Positions 59,761 to 64,000 of a stretch of 64,000 bases of DNA are shown in pieces (within the stretch, counting starts at the first letter, position 1; each line of letters begins with the position of its first letter). The notes beneath the pieces were generated by a model, which was not told the DNA's origin, did not search any database, and saw nothing but the letters and a program-made list of their open reading frames with translations. The stretch is from Jacaranda mimosifolia. Taxonomy: Eukaryota > Streptophyta > Magnoliopsida > Lamiales > Bignoniaceae. The position numbers and the translations under genes were made by a program. The DNA is taken from positions 29,303,744 to 29,367,743 of the forward strand of contig CM032123.1 in assembly GCA_018894105.1 (NCBI GenBank), read 5' to 3'.

Positions 59761-60679
59761 TTATCCTTTCGACTAAATGAAAAATAAATTTATACAATAG
59801 AGCTGAATACAAATATGCCCAATAACTGAAAACAATAATCATTGATGGTGTTTTATCCACACTAAAAGTAAATAGTACAACATATCCATATATTATAAAT
59901 CATACAATACAAATAATATAATAAAAATTCTCCAATTATTAACATAGTATAGAACAAATATTTCAACTTAATATTTCCTCCAAACAAGAAAGTATGTGTA
60001 CGCGGTCTAATACTAATCCTCCTCTTTTAATTCTATGTTTTCTGCGCATTCTCTTTTTACTAATTGAAGAAAAATAAAAATAATATAAGATATTATTTAA
60101 TAAGAAATGACAAAAAGTAAGACAAATATACATTTGCAATAAAATGCAAGTAAATACATTATCAAATCAATTTGCAATAAAATGGTAAGAAATTGACTTT
60201 ACTTAATAAAAGAGAAGCATGTCCGCAAAGCATTCTATCATCTTGCAATGCCATACAACTCCAGCTCTATAAATCCGTAACATACAATTTTTTTATTACT
60301 AATCATCCCAAAACTCCAATAGCAACACTTGTCCACTTTTATGGTATGGGAAGCTATATAATTTATTGTCTTCTTTTCCTATCTTATTTTGGACATAATA
60401 TCCTCTGCCGTTTCACTCCTAAATAGATGTTCATTGTTAAAAAATAAATAATAGAGTCCATGAATAAAGATTGAGTAGAAGTATTGTAGTACCAGTGTTG
60501 AAATACTAAAATGCACTAATGCGGTACTAATAATTAAACTGCTAAGTATTAGAATGCATAAATAAAGTAGTTTATAGAAGAAATAGATCATAAAAGAATT
60601 AAATATTTATAACACATCGGAAGTATACTAAAGAATTAATGCAATATCAATATGAAAATATGAAAATTTACCAATATAT

Positions 60680-60880
60680 ATAACTAGCTTTCCTTGTACA
60701 TCTATTCAGTTCATTTTTGCGGGCAACCATCATGTCAATAATAGCCATTTTCAGGCACATATGCAATCGAACCATATTGTAAACGTCATCATCAATATTC
60801 AAAGTGACATAAACTTTTTGATGTGGGGCGAAATATTGCTCTGTGTTGAATTCAAATTCTACTCTAAGACCATTTTTTCA
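60680..60880 (-). pseudogene. PB1-like N-terminal exon of a MULE transposase
   Basis: Minus-strand text reads YFAPHQKVYVTL, NMVRLHMCLKMAIIDMMVAR and KNELNRCTRK. It aligns with the first exon of the plus-strand MULE at 19420-19570 (YVAPHQRLYVTL, NMVLLHLTLKMNIIDILI). Frame upstream is interrupted (near 60880-60900). Confidence 0.75.
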
Positions 60881-61279
60881 TAATCCAAAAGAATAACTCC
60901 ATCAAATTCATAGTTTCATAAATTGACAAGATATAGAGTTTCCCACAGTAGACACAACTTTCTAATAACTGAATTTGAGGATCTTGGTTGCTTAGAAATA
61001 TTTTTATTAAGCTCAAATTGAAAAAGATTTACCTAATTCTTTCTACTGTTCACTAGAAAATATTTTGTATCTTGCCAAATTATGAAAATTCGAGCTCACA
61101 ATAAAATGTAGACATATAAAGCTAGTAACTAGGCTTCTTCTTATGAAAACAAGTTGTCAATGACTGGAAAAAAAAATGGCCTTGATGTATTTGTATGAGA
61201 GAGGCGCTCACAGTAGAGAGAGGTGGAGAGGGGAAGTGCTGGGCAAAGAAAAGAGATACGATGGAGTGTTTGTGCGCAT

Positions 61280-61309
61280 ATGTGTGTGTGTGTGTGAGAG
61301 AGAGAGAGA
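61280..61309. repeat. (TG)n(AG)n microsatellite
   Basis: TGTGTGTGTGTGTGTG followed by AGAGAGAGAGAGA, between two MULEs. Confidence 0.9.
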
Positions 61310-61348
61310 CTAAACCAAAAACAAAAAATAGGGAAAAAATAATATATA

Positions 61349-64000
61349 GGGTCAATTACATCCATATCCCCCTGAGGTTTGACATAATTACAAAAAAGTA
61401 CTCGTTGTTTTGAAAATTACATTGATCTCCATGAACTTGAAACTAAAATGTAATGTTGATAGAAAGTGTGAAATGAACAAAACACCAAGACCTCAAAAAT
61501 AAAAATAAAAATGAAAAAAAAGTGAGAAATGGGCAAATTAGAAGAGGATAAAGTTGCCCTTTTCTTTGGTGCTTGAATTGAGCAAAAAAATCAAAAAAGA
61601 GTTTCGTATTCTCATTTCCTATTCACATTCTATTCTCTCAGAAGACAAAAAGAAACCTTTGTCCACGAAGCGAACCATTCTTCTCCCATCCAAAATCTAA
61701 TCATTTTCATCCATATAAGCAATGAAAGTGGTGTTTCCATGTCCTATAGTGACTGTTAGGTGTGCGGCTTCGAACATACGGCACGATTTGTTTTAGAAAA
61801 GGTAAGAAACTAAAACGTTTTTTGGTGGATTGTGTAACAATAGAAAAAACTTTCTATTCTTTCATTTTTCTTGGTACATTTTGTTTGGTATAGTGTGGAA
61901 TAAAGATTTTTGTGCTTCTGGTGCGGGAAATAGGTTATATGTGTTTAGGTTCTGTGATTACATTCTTTGTTAGTTCATAATCGTAGTATAGATACATGTT
62001 TTAGGTGTTAATCATGTTGATTTATGCATTTTTTATGGCATGTTTATAGTTTGGTTAAAAATCTTAAAAACCTTAACTTTCAATTTGTATTTTCTACTGT
62101 GTTTGGTGTTTTTGTAATGATATGTGAAAAAAATATGAAATTTATATGAGAAAACCCTCCAGCAGCCTACAATTTACCTATTCTTGTGTTTTTTTTAGGT
62201 GTCTCAATTTGTTAAAAACCTTCTTGAGTTAGTAACTGATTTCTCCTCGTTCTAAAAACATGTAGGGGACTTTCTCATGCAATCAAAAGAATTTTTAGCT
62301 CGTGTAAATTATTATGTTAGTGTTATTAATTTACTCTCTGTTACAAGTGTTTTTCACACTAAATTTTCAATTTTCTGGACTAATATTTGTATTAGTAAAT
62401 TCCTTTTCTTATTTTATCTATTTTATGTTGAAATAGGTGTGGTTAAGCAAGTGTATACACTTGTTATTCACTTTTTGGGAAAGAAAAAAATGATCAAGGA
62501 TGTTGATCTTAATATATACAACTTCTTTGATCTCATAGATGATATAAAGGAGGCACATAAAATTGGTAAGGCCCGTTTGACAATTAGTTGTAATGTAAGT
62601 TACAGTGATGATGTCATGTCAGTCTTAGATGATCAAAATGTTATAAGCATGTTTTTTGGCAATATGAATTCAAATAAAATTGATGTTTATGTAAATTATT
62701 TTGACTATGTTCTTGGTGAGGCTAAGAGAGATGGTGATACTACAGTTAGTTATGAGGGTGAAGGGGATAGAGTAAGGGTGAAAGGGGCAAGGGGGCTGAG
62801 GAAGGTGATAGTAAAAGTGAGGGTGAGGAGGCTAAGGGAACATAGAAAGCTAGGCATGGGACTGGGATTGGACCTGTGCGAAAAAAATGCTTCAGATAGG
62901 AATGAAAGTAGCTCGGAGTCATTATGTACACCAAATAGTGAAGAGGGAGATAATGATAGCATAAGTTTAGTATCAGAAGGTAGTGATACTAATGAGCTTT
63001 TTGACTATAGCTCAGATGGCCATTGTGAAATACATCATTCAAGTGATGAGGAGTTTGTAGATGATCTAATGAAAGGGTGTTTGAATAGAGATGCTATACA
63101 ATTTCCTAAAGAGTGTGGTCAGGAAATTCTATTAGAAAAAGGAATAGTCCTTATTTATGTACATGCTTTTAGGGATGCTTTGAGAGATTTTGTAATTTAA
63201 GATGCTTTTAAGATAGTGAGAGTCAAAAATGAAACCTCTAAGGTTATTTGTCACTGTGTTAAAAGAACTGTCCTTGGAGAATATATGCATCATTGTTGGA
63301 TGATGGGGTTATTTTTTAGATAAAAACATATCATAGTACATATATATGTGTAAGAGCTAATTAAACTAAGAAGGCTAGTGCTAAGTGGATAGCTTCAAAA
63401 CTAGTTTCAATTTTGAGATAGATGCAAAAATATAGAGTGAATCATCTATACATGCAGATTTATAGGCAAAGAAGAAAGCTCTTGAGGAGATAGAGGGTAG
63501 TCATTCTAAGTCCTATGCTCTTCTACCATCATACTGTAAGATGTTGTGTTTGAAAAATAAGAGAGTTGTAGTTTGGTTGCATGTGATGTTCATGAAGATG
63601 AAGGTAAAGGCTCCAATGGCATACCAGCTTCACCTTTATTCAAAAAAAAATTTCATTGGCTTGGCTGTTTTAAGAGATAGCTTCATGCAAGGCTATAGCC
63701 TATTCTTAGGCTTTGATGGATGCCATATGAAAGGTCCATTTGGTGGTGTCTTGTTGTCTACTATTAAGTTAGATAGTAACAATGGATTATTCTGAGTAGC
63801 ATTTGCTTTGGTTGAGACAAAATGTAAGGAAAGCTGGATGTTTTTCTTTGAACACTTGTCAGTTATGCTTGGAAGATTCTCAACTAATTTGCCATGGACA
63901 TTCATAAGTGATAGGCAAAAGGTATGAAATTTAATGTTTTATTTTTGAAATACTTATATTCATTTTTGCCTATCTTTATTTGAAGTCATTTTCACAATAT
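61349..64000 (+). mobile_element. MULE start (different family), runs off the window
   Basis: An end-like AGGGTCAATTACATCCATAT followed by CCCCCTGAGGTTTGAC begins at about 61349 and has a related copy at about 46915. It is followed by a T-rich leader and then MULE transposase domains. The far end is outside the window. Confidence 0.7.
62277..64000 (+). pseudogene. MULE (MuDRA-type) transposase, 5' part, disrupted
   Basis: An open frame of 307 codons (62277-63200). Its first about 60 hydrophobic residues may be untranslated or intronic. A PB1-like region follows (VDLNIYNFFDLIDDIKEAHK, residues about 75-100), then a basic stretch (RVRVKGARGLRKVIVKVRVR), an acidic Ser-rich linker (SEEGDNDSISLVSEGSD) and the MuDR start (FRDALRDFVI). 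TAA at 63198 breaks it, but DAFKIVRVKNETSKVI continues. The transposase core opens at 63690: FLGFDGCHMKGPFGGVLLS (Asp at 63715), a TGA at 63793, FALVETKCKESWMFFFEHL and FISDRQK (Asp at 63910). A GT donor at 63922 lies directly after SDRQK. The rest is outside the window. Confidence 0.88.

Larger units (their letters stand above)
58080..61110 (-). mobile_element. MULE fragment, minus strand, related to the 18.8-29.8 kb MULE
   Basis: Holds a PB1-like first exon (60880-60680) and an array of diverged 280-450-bp repeats (58140-59760). The downstream transposase domains are missing, so the fragment was probably cut by the Copia element whose LTR starts at 58079. From 59770 to 60670 only AT-rich DNA is seen. 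Confidence 0.65.

Noticed and set aside
61195..61413. 72-codon frame across the TG/AG microsatellite
   Set aside because: Composed largely of simple repeat and low-complexity residues, between two MULEs, with no homologue in the other copies.
1..64000. tRNA, rRNA, snRNA genes and CRISPR arrays
   Set aside because: I looked for tRNA arm patterns and conserved RNA boxes on both strands and recognised none. The direct-repeat arrays here have no unique spacers of constant length, so they are not CRISPR. A covariance-model search would settle this.

Overview
The window is nuclear DNA of a flowering plant, most likely a eudicot. It carries one spliced, single-copy-type plant gene with GT-AG introns in a dense mass of plant transposons: Ty3/Gypsy elements of the Tat and long-LTR types, Ty1/Copia elements, and Mutator-like elements (MULEs) with SWIM and zinc-knuckle motifs or ULP1-like cargo. 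Host DNA is strongly AT-rich. The first 11.3 kb is clearly GC-richer.

Layout. 1-11328: nearly complete Tat-lineage Gypsy retrotransposon. It lacks only the first 99 bp of its 5' LTR, which lie outside the window. It carries decayed gag and pol (protease, RT, RNase H, second RNase H, integrase), a 22-unit 66/67-bp tandem array, and an antisense gene with its own TATA box, two introns and a poly(A) signal. 11329-15470: minus-strand debris of another Gypsy element, with an old internal duplication. 15475-18660: 5'-truncated Copia element with most of RT deleted. 18800-29800: composite MULE. It has degenerate terminal inverted repeats, a plus-strand transposase pseudogene, a minus-strand DUF1985/ULP1-like peptidase pseudogene and five AT-rich tandem arrays. 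29800-32600: AT-rich intergenic DNA with one MITE candidate. 33612-36523: the only apparently intact gene, a five-exon nucleotide-sugar transporter (335 aa). 37044-46765: complete 9.7-kb LTR element with 3-kb LTRs and an exact 5-bp target duplication (AAAAT), inserted about 520 bp past the transporter stop. Its internal region keeps only gag-like and protease-like traces. 47365-about 49700: a third long LTR, alone, with a 48-bp perfect-stem foldback centred on its TATA motif. 50820-58079: minus-strand Copia element with decayed gag-pol and a downstream extra reading frame. 58080-61110: minus-strand MULE fragment related to the 19-30 kb one. 61349-64000: start of another MULE on the plus strand, running off the window.

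Functionally, only the transporter looks able to make a protein. Almost every transposon gene is broken, and the damage in the Tat element looks like cytosine-deamination decay: LTR differences are nearly all transitions, and pol stops fall at codons one C-to-T or G-to-A step away from sense codons.

The most unusual signals are four: covarying stem-loop repeats in the 3-kb LTRs (four units in one LTR, three in the other); the spliced antisense gene of the Tat element; the repeat-filled MULEs, one with an array apparently inside the first transposase intron; and the TATA-centred foldback.
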